Positions 33,526-43,016 are shown, counted from the first letter of the stretch. The stretch is DNA of 46,536 nucleotides from Aestuarierythrobacter sp037968495 (GCA_037968495.1 JBBKVP010000049.1:1-46536), one strand, 5' to 3'. The notes: generated by a model from the sequence alone, not told the origin. Translations and numbers: made by a program.

Positions 33526-34364
33526 AACGATCCGCCAATTCGTTCAACTCGCTCGCCCCTGAACCAGGTCCACGGCAGCAACCAGCTGGACTCGCCATCG
33601 GTGGACCACATCATCACTTGCGCACGGCCAACCAGCAGGTCTTGATCGACAATACCAACACCGCCGCCGGAACGCGCCGGGAAGCGGCTGTCCTGCGAAT
33701 TGTCGCGGTTGTCACCCATTACGAACATCTTGCCTGCGGGCACGGTCACTGGCGGTCGGTCGTCGGCAAAGGCCATGTCGCCAAAGTCTAGGACGTTGTA
33801 AGTCACGCCTTCAGGTAGAGTTTCGCGGAATTGCGGATAGGCGCAGACCTGTGTGCCGTCCGGTGTCACTTGCTGATATTCGGGGCGCCCGCAAACCGGC
33901 GTGTTGGCCGACATGGGCTGAACGAAATCTGCGATCCGTTCCTTGGGGATGGGCGTGCCGTTCAGGATTACCTGACCATCTTCGACTGCGATAACATCAC
34001 CCGGCAGGCCGATCACGCGCTTGATGTAATCAACCTTGTCGATCGGATGCTGGAAAATCACCACCTCGCCGCGTTCAGGTTCGATGGCGAAAATCCGGCC
34101 CGGGATTAGCGGAGCGCCGAAGGGCAGGGATGCGCTTGTGTAGCCATATGGCCATTTCGCCGCGAGCAGATAGTCGCCGTTCCACAAGCGCGGCAGCATG
34201 CTTTCGCTCGGGATGTTGAAGGGCGAGAAGATGAAGCTGCGGAAGATCAGCACCACCAAGGCGAGTTTCAGCAGGAACTTCCAGAACGGAGCTTCCTCCT
34301 TTTCTGCCCTGGCTTCGATGGCCGGGTTCTTCAGTTTGCGGAGTTCGGGGGCTATATCTGTCAT
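33522..34364 (-). CDS. lepB: Signal peptidase I
   Basis: LepB (280 residues) removes signal peptides from exported proteins at the periplasmic face of the inner membrane. It has one N-terminal membrane helix (LALVVLIFRSFIF), catalytic Ser55 in NIPSESMLPRL, catalytic Lys in VDYIKRVIGLPGD, and the box MGDNRDNSQDSRF. Two Cys (VCGRPEY and VCAYPQF) sit in the periplasmic insertion and may form a disulfide. It heads the lepB-rnc-era operon and is divergent from pgi, 217 bases apart. Confidence 0.95.
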   Translation of the reverse strand: MTDIAPELRKLKNPAIEARAEKEEAPFWKFLLKLALVVLIFRSFIFSPFNIPSESMLPRLWNGDYLLAAKWPYGYTSASLPFGAPLIPGRIFAIEPERGEVVIFQHPIDKVDYIKRVIGLPGDVIAVEDGQVILNGTPIPKERIADFVQPMSANTPVCGRPEYQQVTPDGTQVCAYPQFRETLPEGVTYNVLDFGDMAFADDRPPVTVPAGKMFVMGDNRDNSQDSRFPARSGGGVGIVDQDLLVGRAQVMMWSTDGESSWLLPWTWFRGERVERIGGSF

Positions 34365-34581
34365 CGCGCTAAGCCCTGCTTGGCAGCGCAGGATGCGTCA
34401 AGTTCTAAGCCGCTTTGCCGAGGGAAAGTGACACATGTTACACATCCTGAAAGGAAAAAGCTGGCGTCCTCGTTTGCAGCCACAACAGAGGCCGGATGGA
34501 CTACGAATTCAGGCAAGTTGGGCTTTGCAATCATGGCCGCATTCCCTACTCGCTGCAGCCTCAAGTAGGAAAGGTTTTTCA

Positions 34582-36111
34582 ATGTCTGAAGCGGTTGAGC
34601 AAGTCTGGGCGAAGTTGGAAGAACTGGACCATACGCCGCCTCAGGATTTGTTCGCACAGGATGCTGACCGGCTGGAGCGCCTATCCACGCGGCTCGAATG
34701 GCCAAGCGAGGGGAAGCAAGTTGGCGCGATTTTCGACTGGTCGAAAACCCATCTTTCCACTGAAAACCTTCCGCTGTTCGAAGAACTGGCAAAAGCCGCG
34801 AATTTTACCGCCCACCGCGATGAGCTGCTGAGCGGTGAGGTCGTCAATGTGACCGAGGGCCGCGCGGCCACGCATACCGCCGAACGCGGCATTGGCGGCG
34901 ATGAAGACGTCGCGCTTGCCGATGCCCTGCATATGCGGATGCGCGGGCTAGTGGAGGCGATCCATCAGGGCGCTTTGGGCGAAGTCAAACATCTGATCCA
35001 TATCGGCATTGGCGGCAGCGCGCTTGGCCCAAAACTGGCGGTCGACGCACTGGGCCGCGATGGCTGCGAGGTGGATGTCCATGTCGTGTCGAACATCGAT
35101 GGGCTGGCACTAGAAGCAGCGTTTGATGCCTGCGATCCGGCCACCACAATGATTGCGCTGGCCTCCAAAACCTTCACTACCATCGAAACAATGACTAACG
35201 CCGAAAGCGCGCTCACTTGGCTGCGTGCGAACGGCGTGGACGACGCCTATGGCCGCGTGGTTGCACTGACTGCCAATCCCGATGCAGCGTTGGAATGGGG
35301 TGTCGATGAAACCCGCGTGCTGCCTTTTGCTGAAAGTGTCGGCGGGCGATATTCGCTCTGGTCCTCCATCGGTTTTCCCGTCGCGATTGCGCTGGGGTGG
35401 GACGACTACGCCGCCATGCTCGAAGGCGCTGCGGCGGTGGACGTGCATTTCCGCGATACGGATGGCGCGGCCAACCTGCCATTGCGCGCCGCCTTTGCTG
35501 ACCGGCTCTGTGCGCGAGCGATGGGCGCGCAGACCCGCGCAGTTTTCGCCTATGATGAGCGGATGCGCTTATTCCCTGATTACCTCCAGCAGTTGGAGAT
35601 GGAGTCGAACGGCAAACGCGTGACCGCAGAGGGTGAGGAAGTAACTGGACCAACCGCACCGATCACTTGGGGCGGGGTGGGGACGGACGGCCAGCATGCC
35701 GTGTTCCAGCTGCTGCATCAGGGCACGCATCTGGTCCCGGTGGACTTCATCGCCAGCATCGCGCCCGGCGACACGCTGGACCCTGCGCATCACCGCATTT
35801 TGCTCACCAATTGCTTCGCCCAAGGCGCGGCCCTGATGGCTGGCGAGGAGGGCGAAGACGCGGCGCACCACTTCCCCGGCGGACGGCCCAGCGCCACTAT
35901 CCTATGCGATGATATCGACCCCGCAACCTTCGGCGCCCTGGTTGCGTTTCACGAACACCGGACCTTTGCGAATGCCGTGCTGATGGGGATCAATCCGTTT
36001 GATCAGTTCGGTGTGGAACTGGGCAAGAAGATGGCGAATTCGATTGACGCGGGTGGCGGTGAGTTTGATGCGAGTACGCAGGCGCTGTTGGATGCGGCTG
36101 GGTTGGGCTGA
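34582..36111 (+). CDS. pgi: Glucose-6-phosphate isomerase
   Basis: Pgi interconverts glucose 6-phosphate and fructose 6-phosphate. The product of 509 residues has IHIGIGGSALGPKLAVDALG, the sugar-phosphate loop LASKTFTTIETM, VGGRYSLWSSIGFPVAI, the catalytic Glu region in YLQQLEMESNGKRV, and the C-terminal NPFDQFGVELGKK. I chose ATG 34582 (AGGAAAGG upstream); the open frame runs 49 codons further but those residues are not family-like. The gene supplies glucose 6-phosphate also used by otsA. Confidence 0.95.
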   Translation: MSEAVEQVWAKLEELDHTPPQDLFAQDADRLERLSTRLEWPSEGKQVGAIFDWSKTHLSTENLPLFEELAKAANFTAHRDELLSGEVVNVTEGRAATHTAERGIGGDEDVALADALHMRMRGLVEAIHQGALGEVKHLIHIGIGGSALGPKLAVDALGRDGCEVDVHVVSNIDGLALEAAFDACDPATTMIALASKTFTTIETMTNAESALTWLRANGVDDAYGRVVALTANPDAALEWGVDETRVLPFAESVGGRYSLWSSIGFPVAIALGWDDYAAMLEGAAAVDVHFRDTDGAANLPLRAAFADRLCARAMGAQTRAVFAYDERMRLFPDYLQQLEMESNGKRVTAEGEEVTGPTAPITWGGVGTDGQHAVFQLLHQGTHLVPVDFIASIAPGDTLDPAHHRILLTNCFAQGAALMAGEEGEDAAHHFPGGRPSATILCDDIDPATFGALVAFHEHRTFANAVLMGINPFDQFGVELGKKMANSIDAGGGEFDASTQALLDAAGLG

Positions 36112-36114
36112 CGG

Positions 36115-36723
36115 ATGGACGAGCCTGACAGCTATCCTGACTTTGTTGCGTCATCCTGTAACTGGCAGGCGTACACTTGGAAGAATGAGCTTTCGAAACA
36201 GGCGAGAAGAACCTTTGAAGCTCTATCTGAGGCTTTAGATCAGAATTTTGAAGGTGACGACTCGCCATTGCACATTCTTGAGCGATCAATCGCGCTTGCT
36301 GCATTTTCAATCCGCCGAATGACAGAAAAAGGACTAATCACCGATAACCTGAAAGGGCTCAAATGTGACGTCCTGTTCTTTCAATCGAAAGATGCATTTC
36401 GACCTCCTTTTTGGAGCGGGAGTAATTAGTCACTGGTGGAAAATTACGACCTTAAATGCCAGAGCTGGATCAGCCTGAGTGTCGGCGAAATCGCCAACGA
36501 GATCATTCACTCATCGTATCTCATGGTTTTAGATAGCAATGAACCAAATTGTGAAAGTGGGATTTTGGTGGCGTCCGATTGGAATATGCAGAGGAGGCTT
36601 CTCCACTTTTCCGAGAGCACACTAGACGAAATTTTTCAAAAGGTGTTGGCCGACCAAATTTATATAGCCAAGGATACTTGGGACCCAGTGACGAATTCAG
36701 TAAGTCATAGCCGCTTAAGCTGA
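36115..36723 (+). pseudogene. Hypothetical AT-rich gene with an in-frame stop
   Basis: From ATG 36115 one reading frame runs 203 codons to 36723, interrupted only by TAG at 36427-36429. The first part ends DAFRPPFWSGSN and the second continues SLVENYDLKCQSW in the same frame, so this was probably one protein of about 200 residues. The N-terminus (WKNELSKQARRTFEALSEAL) looks helical. I do not recognise a family. The DNA is more AT-rich than pgi and gor on either side, and the ATG lies only 3 bases after the pgi stop, suggesting an acquired gene. The stop could also be a sequencing error. Confidence 0.6.
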
Positions 36724-36786
36724 GAAGATGTGCGTGGGACTAACACCGACACTTAGTTAGGTCTGAGCTATCAATTAGGAATCCAA

Positions 36787-38133
36787 ATGCCCAAATACGA
36801 TTACGACCTCTTCACAATCGGCGCCGGTTCCGGCGGCGTTCGCGCGTCGCGTATCTCGGCTTCGCATGGCGCAAAGGTTGCTGTGGCGGAGGAGTACCGT
36901 GTCGGCGGGACCTGCGTAATCCGGGGCTGCGTGCCCAAGAAAATGCTCGTCTATGGCGCGCATTTTGCCGAGGATCTGGAAGATGCGTTGCACTTCGGCT
37001 GGTCAATCGAGGGCAAAAGCTTCGACTGGGTCAAATTGCGCGATCATGTGCAGGCGGATGTTACCCGGCTGGAGGGTCTTTATACCGAAACGCTACAGAA
37101 CAACGATGTCACTGTGTTTGCAGAACGCGCGACGATCACCGGCCCGCATGAAGTCACTCTCGCCAGCGGCAATGTCGTCAGCGCTAAGTATATTCTGATC
37201 TGTACCGGCGCGCGGCCATTCGTGCCCGATTTCCCTGGTAGCGAGCATGGTATCACATCGAACGAGGCGTTTCATTTGGATGCCATTCCGAAGAAGATCA
37301 TCATCGCGGGCGGCGGCTATATCGCAAATGAATTCGCGGGCATTTTTAACGAATTCGGATCGCAGGTCTGCATCGTCAATCGCAGCGACCAGTTGCTGCG
37401 CGGCTATGACGAGGCTTTGCGCGACCGCTTGCTGCAAATATCCCTGATGAAGGGCATTGATTTCAAGTTCAACACCACCTTCCAAAGCATCGAGAAACAG
37501 GACGACGGCCAGTTGCTGGTCAAGCTGAATGGCTGCGACGATCAGCTGGTCGATCAGGTCATGTTCGCTACGGGCCGCGTGCCCAATGTCGAGGGACTGG
37601 GTCTCGAAAGCGCGGGCGTGGAACTGGACGATAAGGGCGCGATCAAGGTCGACGAATATTCCAAGACCAACACCGACAGCATCTATGCCGTGGGCGATGT
37701 GACCGACCGCATCCAGCTGACGCCCGTGGCCATTCGCGAAGGGCAGGCCTTCGCCGATACGGTGTTCGGCGGCACGCCCAAGACGGTCGACTATAATTGC
37801 GTGCCGAGCGCTGTATTCAGTCATCCGCCCATCGCCGCCGTCGGCATGACCGAAAGCGAAGCCCGCACGAAACTGGGCGGCGTGAAGGTGTACACCTCGG
37901 ACTTCCGTGCGATGAAAAACGTGATCGCGGGCCGCAACGAACGCAGCCTCTATAAAATGGTCTGCGACGAAGCGACGGATAAGATCGTGGGCATCCATAT
38001 GATTGGCCCGGAATCGCCGGAAATCATGCAGGCGGCGGCCGTTGCTGTGAAGGCTGGTCTGACCAAAGCGGACTTCGATGATACGGTCGCGATTCATCCT
38101 TCGATGGCGGAAGAACTAGTATTGTTGAAGTAA
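36787..38133 (+). CDS. gor: Glutathione reductase
   Basis: This 448-residue flavoprotein reduces glutathione disulfide with NADPH. It shows the FAD site TIGAGSGGVRASRISASHG, the redox disulfide Cys43-Cys48 in VGGTCVIRGCVPKKML, the NADPH domain IIIAGGGYIANEFAGIF, the FAD motif IYAVGDVTDRIQLTPVAI, and the catalytic His-Glu pair in IHPSMAEELV. The start ATG follows AGGAATCCAA. A general dihydrolipoamide- or mycothione-type reductase is less likely because of the VIRGCVPKK sequence typical of glutathione reductase. Confidence 0.93.
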   Translation: MPKYDYDLFTIGAGSGGVRASRISASHGAKVAVAEEYRVGGTCVIRGCVPKKMLVYGAHFAEDLEDALHFGWSIEGKSFDWVKLRDHVQADVTRLEGLYTETLQNNDVTVFAERATITGPHEVTLASGNVVSAKYILICTGARPFVPDFPGSEHGITSNEAFHLDAIPKKIIIAGGGYIANEFAGIFNEFGSQVCIVNRSDQLLRGYDEALRDRLLQISLMKGIDFKFNTTFQSIEKQDDGQLLVKLNGCDDQLVDQVMFATGRVPNVEGLGLESAGVELDDKGAIKVDEYSKTNTDSIYAVGDVTDRIQLTPVAIREGQAFADTVFGGTPKTVDYNCVPSAVFSHPPIAAVGMTESEARTKLGGVKVYTSDFRAMKNVIAGRNERSLYKMVCDEATDKIVGIHMIGPESPEIMQAAAVAVKAGLTKADFDDTVAIHPSMAEELVLLK

Positions 38134-38211
38134 ATTTCGGCTTAATCTCAGCAATGTAAACTACTGCTGACATGAAATTTTCGGGCTAAACTTATAAGGG
38201 GTATTATTGAA

Positions 38212-39228
38212 ATGGTTGGGACTGTACTTGTTACGGGCGGCAGTGGTTTTATTGCTGGCGAGTTGATTCAGCAGCTGCTCGATAAGGGGTGGCACGTCCA
38301 CACCACGATCCGCAATAAGGCCAAGGAGCCGGCATTGCGTAACCGCTTTGCCGATGCCGAGGGGCGGCTGAAAGTCTTTCAGGCGGAACTGATGGATGAT
38401 GCCGGGTGGGCCGATGCGGTCGCCGGTTGCAGCCATGTGGCGCATGTCGCTTCGCCGCTATCGGCTGAAACGCCCAAAGACGAAAACGATATGATCATTC
38501 CTGCGCGCGATGGCACTTTGCGCGCGCTGCGTTTCGCTAAGGCGGCGGGCGTAAAGCGTTTTGTGCAGACCAGCTCCATCGCTGCGGTTGCATATGGCCA
38601 AACTGCTAAAGAAATCACTGTGACCGAAGATGACTGGACCGATGTGAACGGTGCCGACACCACGGCCTATGCCAAATCAAAAACCATTGCCGAACTTGCT
38701 GCTCGTGAATGGGTCGCGCTAGAGGGCGGCGATCTGGAATTCGTCTCGGTCAATCCGGTAATGGTGCTGGGGCCGGTTGAAAGCGCCGACTTCTCGCCAT
38801 CCGTTTTGGCCGTGCAGCAATTGCTCGACGGATCCGCCCCGATGGCGCCCGATATCGGGTTCGGCGTCGTAGATTCGCGCGACGTGGCGGACTTGCATGT
38901 GCGCTGTCTGGAGGAGCCGGGATTGGCGGGCGAGCGTTTCATCGCCTCTGGCAAGTTCATGACTTTGCTTGATATCGCGCTGGTGCTTCGCGCTGGGATG
39001 GGTGAACAGGCCAAGAAGGCCCCGAGCAAGAAGATGCCCAATTGGCTGTTTTCGATCTTCGCCTTGTTCAATGCGCCTCTGCGCGGGCTGAAGGCCAGTA
39101 TCGGACGAGTGGTTCATTCGGATGCTTCGCATGCTGAAAAACGGCTCGGCTGGAAAACACGGCCTGAAGAGGAGAGCATCCTCGATTGCGGGCGCAGCTT
39201 GATCGAACACGGGGTGGTGAAGGTTTGA
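38212..39228 (+). CDS. NAD-dependent epimerase/dihydroflavonol-4-reductase-like
   Basis: This 338-residue extended SDR has the N-terminal TGGSGFIAGELIQQLLDKGW, the DFR-like VAHVASPLSAETPKD, catalytic Tyr and Lys in TAYAKSKTIAEL, and VNPVMVLGPVESADFSPSV. This group reduces aldehydes or ketones with NADPH and is widely distributed in bacteria with unknown substrates. The start ATG follows AAGGGG. It stands between gor and the propionyl-CoA genes and need not belong to either. Confidence 0.87.
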   Translation: MVGTVLVTGGSGFIAGELIQQLLDKGWHVHTTIRNKAKEPALRNRFADAEGRLKVFQAELMDDAGWADAVAGCSHVAHVASPLSAETPKDENDMIIPARDGTLRALRFAKAAGVKRFVQTSSIAAVAYGQTAKEITVTEDDWTDVNGADTTAYAKSKTIAELAAREWVALEGGDLEFVSVNPVMVLGPVESADFSPSVLAVQQLLDGSAPMAPDIGFGVVDSRDVADLHVRCLEEPGLAGERFIASGKFMTLLDIALVLRAGMGEQAKKAPSKKMPNWLFSIFALFNAPLRGLKASIGRVVHSDASHAEKRLGWKTRPEEESILDCGRSLIEHGVVKV

Positions 39229-39294
39229 CCCGCGCTGCTTGACGCTGCTGGCACCGCGCCTCTAGTCCCACTGCATAGGAATGCAGGGAAACAT

Positions 39295-40827
39295 ATGTCA
39301 GCCAATATTGCCGAAATGGAACGCCGCCGTGATGCCGCTCAGATGGGCGGCGGTCAAAAGCGGATCGATGCGCAGCATGCCAAGGGCAAGCTGACCGCAC
39401 GCGAGCGGCTCGAAATACTTCTCGACGATGAAAGTTTCGAAGAAACCGACATGTATGTCGTGCATAATTGCACCGACTTCGGGATGGATGCGGAACATAT
39501 TCCGGGTGACGGCGTGGTCACTGGCAGCGGCACGATCAATGGCCGGTTGGTCTATGTTTACAGCCAAGATTTCACCGTCTTTGGTGGCAGTCTATCCGAA
39601 CGTCATGCGGAGAAGATCTGCAAGGTACTCGACACCGCTATGAAGGTCGGCGCGCCGGTCATCGGGCTCAACGACAGCGGCGGTGCTCGTATTCAGGAAG
39701 GCGTTGCCAGCCTCGGCGGTTATGCCGAAGTGTTTCAGCGCAATGTGCTGGCCAGCGGCGTTGTCCCGCAGCTCAGCCTGATCATGGGGCCATGCGCTGG
39801 CGGCGCGGTTTACAGCCCCGCGATGACCGACTTCATCTTCATGGTGAAGGACAGCTCATACATGTTCGTGACCGGCCCCGATGTGGTCAAAACGGTGACG
39901 AATGAAGTCGTGACGCAGGAGGAACTGGGCGGTGCGATCACGCATACGACCAAGACTTCAGTCGCCGATCTGGCGTTTGAAAACGATGTCGAGGCGCTGA
40001 TGGCGGCGCGCAATTTCTTCGATTACCTTCCGCTGTCAAACCGCGAGAGCGTGCCGGAGCGGCCCACCAGCGATCCGCATGACCGTGAGGAAATGAGCCT
40101 CGACACGGTTATTCCCGACAATGCCAACCAGCCTTATGACATGCATGAAGTGCTGCGTAAGGTGCTGGACGAAGGCGATTTCTTTGAAGTGCAACCGGCC
40201 CATGCGGGCAATATCCTATGCGGCTTTGGCCGGATCGAAGGGCGCACCGTTGGCGTGGTCGCGAACCAGCCATTTGTGCTGGCGGGCGTGCTCGATATCA
40301 ACGCCAGCAAGAAGGCCGCGCGGTTTGTGCGGTTCTGCGATGCGTTCGATATTCCGATTCTGACATTTGTCGATGTCCCCGGCTTCCTGCCCGGCACGTC
40401 GCAGGAACATAACGGTATCATCAAACACGGCGCGAAGCTGCTGTTCGCCTATGCCGAGGCGACCGTGCCCAAGATCACCGTGATCACCCGCAAGGCCTAT
40501 GGCGGCGCATACGACGTGATGGCGTCAAAGCATTTGCGCGGAGACCTCAATTACGCATGGCCAACCGCCGAAATCGCCGTGATGGGCGCAAAGGGCGCGG
40601 TGGAAATCATCTTCCGACAAGACGCGGGCGACCCGGATAAAATCGCCGAGAAAACGAAGGAATATGAAGACCGCTTCGCCAACCCCTTCATCGCCGCACA
40701 AAAGGGCTTCATCGACGAGGTGATCTACCCGCATTCGACGCGAAAACGGATCGCGCTGGGGCTGCGGAAACTACGCGGGAAGGTGCTTGAGAACCCGTGG
40801 AAGAAGCATGACAATATTCCGTTGTGA
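39295..40827 (+). CDS. pccB: Propionyl-CoA carboxylase beta subunit
   Basis: PccB (510 residues) is the carboxyltransferase subunit that moves CO2 from biotin to propionyl-CoA, giving (S)-methylmalonyl-CoA. Crotonase-like folds appear twice, with IGLNDSGGARIQEGVASLGG, IMGPCAGGAVYSPAMTDF, LTFVDVPGFLPGTSQEHNGI and ITRKAYGGAYDVMASKHL. The N-terminal AERLEILLDDESFEETDM-like start (here ARERLEILLDDE) is typical. The biotin-carrying alpha subunit is not in the window; it would be expected downstream where the contig switches genome. The ribosome site is AGGGAAA. Confidence 0.94.
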   Translation: MSANIAEMERRRDAAQMGGGQKRIDAQHAKGKLTARERLEILLDDESFEETDMYVVHNCTDFGMDAEHIPGDGVVTGSGTINGRLVYVYSQDFTVFGGSLSERHAEKICKVLDTAMKVGAPVIGLNDSGGARIQEGVASLGGYAEVFQRNVLASGVVPQLSLIMGPCAGGAVYSPAMTDFIFMVKDSSYMFVTGPDVVKTVTNEVVTQEELGGAITHTTKTSVADLAFENDVEALMAARNFFDYLPLSNRESVPERPTSDPHDREEMSLDTVIPDNANQPYDMHEVLRKVLDEGDFFEVQPAHAGNILCGFGRIEGRTVGVVANQPFVLAGVLDINASKKAARFVRFCDAFDIPILTFVDVPGFLPGTSQEHNGIIKHGAKLLFAYAEATVPKITVITRKAYGGAYDVMASKHLRGDLNYAWPTAEIAVMGAKGAVEIIFRQDAGDPDKIAEKTKEYEDRFANPFIAAQKGFIDEVIYPHSTRKRIALGLRKLRGKVLENPWKKHDNIPL

Positions 40828-41635
40828 TGAGTGATTCGGTTATAACAACTGGTACTGCTTTAGTCGGCACAGGGGCTTGGTTTGCAAACCAAATATTTGG
40901 CCCGAGCGCTGGCGCAGTCGGTGAGAATTTAAAAGTTCATTTGCAAAACCGCCTTCCCACAATTTTTGGACGATCAGCGCAACTAGCTGAAGAAAAAGCT
41001 ATCACATTGGGGCCAATCAAGCCGGGCCTGCTCACTAGGATGGTGGTCGACGCCTCTTTTTCTGACGATAGTGAAGAGATCACTGAGTGGTGGGCAAATC
41101 TATTTATTGAGGCAGGGAGCGAGGCGTTTGAGGCAAACCGCCAAGCTGTATTCTCAGATATTATGGCTATGTTGGGCCCTCGCGAGGTAAGTGTACTTAC
41201 GGAGTTTGTTGGCTATTTCCATCAACAGGTCAAACTGTTCCCAAAGAGTGAGCGAAGGCGGGAGATGCGGGCTCCCTCTTACAAGAACGTCTCATCGCCA
41301 ACATATTCGAGCGGAGTCCTGTAAATTCAACAGATAGGAGCGAGTTGAATAAGCTGATCGCAAATCCGAAGATTCCTTTGCCAGTTCGAACCTTTGCTTG
41401 GTCGCTGCCAGAAATATCCGAAGCAGGAACGATGTGGACACTAAATTCTGAAACTTGGTACACTGACAACCAAATTGAGATCGAAATCCTAGAGAGGGCA
41501 CGGGTATTTAAGATGATGCGTATCGATGTTCCGCTAATGGCAAATCAAAATTCTTGGATTGATCTAGTTGGTATGACTGAGCTTGGCATTCAGTTTTTCG
41601 AAGCGTGTGCTGATGAGCCATTAGAGGGCAAATAA
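40827..41635 (+). pseudogene. DUF4393-like gene split by a frameshift
   Basis: The first frame (ATG 40827 to 41324, overlapping the pccB stop) encodes a segment resembling DUF4393: FGPSAGAVGENLKVHLQNRL, IKPGLLTRMVVDASFSDDSE and ITEWWANLFIEAGSEAF. The expected C-terminal half continues in another frame, AKAGDAGSLLQERLIANIFE onward to IDLVGMTELGIQFFEACADE, ending at 41635. That frame is open from 41252 and overlaps the first, so one base appears lost or gained near 41230-41255. DUF4393 proteins occur near defence and mobile genes and have no settled function. The region is AT-rich and interrupts the propionyl-CoA cluster. Confidence 0.6.
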
Positions 41636-42097
41636 ATGAAACTAGGCCGCCTCAATCACATCGGTGTCGCAACACCGTCCATTGCCGACAGCATCGCATT
41701 CTATCGCGAGACGATGGGCGCGACTGATATTGCCCGCCCATTCGATCTGCCCGAGCAGGGGGTGAAAGTTTGCTTCGTCAACACACCCACTGATTCCGGC
41801 CCAAACTCTGAAAACCACGGCACGCAGATCGAACTGATCGAGCCGCTGGGGGAAACCTCTGCGATCCGCAGTTTCCTCGCCAAGAACCCGCTCGGCGGGC
41901 AGCATCACCTTTGTTACGAGGTGGACGATATCGCGGCGGCGCGGACGTGGTTTGAAGGGCAGGGCAAGCGCATCCTTGGCCCCACACGCATCGGGGCGCA
42001 TGGCACGCTAATCTTCTTCCTGCACCCCAAGGATATGATGGGGCAGCTAACCGAGATTATGGAAACGCCGCAGGAAGGTTCGCATTGGTCGAACTGA
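41636..42097 (+). CDS. mce: Methylmalonyl-CoA epimerase
   Basis: Mce (153 residues) converts (S)- to (R)-methylmalonyl-CoA, the step between propionyl-CoA carboxylase and the mutase. It is a VOC-fold metal enzyme. Metal and catalytic residues fall in LGRLNHIGVATPSI, GTQIELIEPLG, QHHLCYEVDDI and LTEIMETP. The ATG directly follows the stop of the broken DUF4393-like gene, so expression may depend on readthrough transcription from pccB. Confidence 0.93.
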   Translation: MKLGRLNHIGVATPSIADSIAFYRETMGATDIARPFDLPEQGVKVCFVNTPTDSGPNSENHGTQIELIEPLGETSAIRSFLAKNPLGGQHHLCYEVDDIAAARTWFEGQGKRILGPTRIGAHGTLIFFLHPKDMMGQLTEIMETPQEGSHWSN

Positions 42098-42124
42098 CCG
42101 GGCTTGCTCGGGGCGGGCATCCAG

Positions 42125-42142
42125 TTTAATCGAACGATTAAA
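42125..42142. promoter_or_regulatory. Candidate operator upstream of the enoyl-CoA hydratase
   Basis: TTTAATCG-AA-CGATTAAA is an 8-bp inverted repeat with a 2-base spacer, 40 bases before the ATG of the enoyl-CoA hydratase gene. Its size fits a TetR-family operator, the kind that commonly controls fatty-acid and branched-chain degradation. The regulator is not in the window. Confidence 0.45.
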
Positions 42143-42182
42143 TCGAAATTGATACCTCCCCAACGGGAGCGCGGGAGACAAA

Positions 42183-42962
42183 ATGGCTTACGAACTTATC
42201 AAAGTTAATACGGCGGATGACGTCACCACAATCACGCTGAACCAGCCTGAACGGCTGAATGCCTGCCCTCCTCCGATGGCGGAAGAAATCCGTGATGTTC
42301 TGGCTGATCCCGGAGAGGCGCGTGCGATACTGATTACGGGCGAGGGGCGGGCGTTCTGTTCCGGTGCCGACCTGTCGGGCCGCGCGGATAAAGGCATGGG
42401 CGGGCGCGGAGCCTATGATTCGCTCAGCCTCAGCTACAATCCGCTGATGAAGGAGTTTGCGCGCTGCCCGGTTCCAATTGTGACCGCTGTGAACGGTCCG
42501 GCCGCGGGCATCGGCTGCTCTATCGCGCTGGCGGGCGACTTCGCCGTAGCGGGATCGAGCGCCTATTTTCTGCAGGCCTTCGTCAATATCGGCCTTGTCC
42601 CCGATGGCGGCGCAAGCTGGATGTTGCCGCGCCTGATTGGCAAGGCTCGCGCCACTGAAATGATGTTGCTCGGCGAGAAAATTCCGGCGGAGAAAGCAGC
42701 GGAGTGGGGTCTGATCTACAAGGCGGTTTCCGATGAAGCGCTGATGGATGAGGCGATGACCTTGGCGAAGCGCCTAGCAGGCGGTCCAACGCTGGCACTG
42801 GGCGTGATGCGCCAGAATATCTCCAAGGCGCTCGATCTGGATTATTCCTCCGCCTTGCACAATGAAGCGGAAGGCCAGTGGAAAGCTGGCGCCAGTCAAG
42901 ACGCCATGGAAGGCGCGATGTCCTTCCTTCAGAAGCGCAAGGCAGTGTTTAAGGGCGAGTGA
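42183..42962 (+). CDS. Enoyl-CoA hydratase/isomerase family protein
   Basis: The 259-residue crotonase-fold enzyme has ITLNQPERLNACPPPMAEEI, the oxyanion-hole segments AFCSGADLSGR and GPAAGIGCSIALAGDF, and a C-terminal EGAMSFLQKRKAVFKGE. It resembles PaaG/PaaF-type 2-(1,2-epoxy)phenylacetyl-CoA isomerases or enoyl-CoA hydratases, so it should hydrate or isomerise an acyl-CoA. It lies between mce and the mutase gene and probably shares their operon. The start ATG follows GGGAGA; 42963-43016 holds a half-REP palindrome but no gene. Confidence 0.88.
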   Translation: MAYELIKVNTADDVTTITLNQPERLNACPPPMAEEIRDVLADPGEARAILITGEGRAFCSGADLSGRADKGMGGRGAYDSLSLSYNPLMKEFARCPVPIVTAVNGPAAGIGCSIALAGDFAVAGSSAYFLQAFVNIGLVPDGGASWMLPRLIGKARATEMMLLGEKIPAEKAAEWGLIYKAVSDEALMDEAMTLAKRLAGGPTLALGVMRQNISKALDLDYSSALHNEAEGQWKAGASQDAMEGAMSFLQKRKAVFKGE

Positions 42963-43016
42963 TTTTCCGGTCATCGCAGCTTTCGCCGGGGTGACGAAAT
43001 AGGCTAGGGCTCCCTC

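Noticed and set aside
34431..34446. CRP-like palindrome between lepB and pgi
   Set aside because: GTGACACATGTTACAC is only partly symmetric and does not fit the CRP half-sites.
37093..38097. 334-codon minus-strand frame
   Set aside because: Antisense shadow of glutathione reductase.
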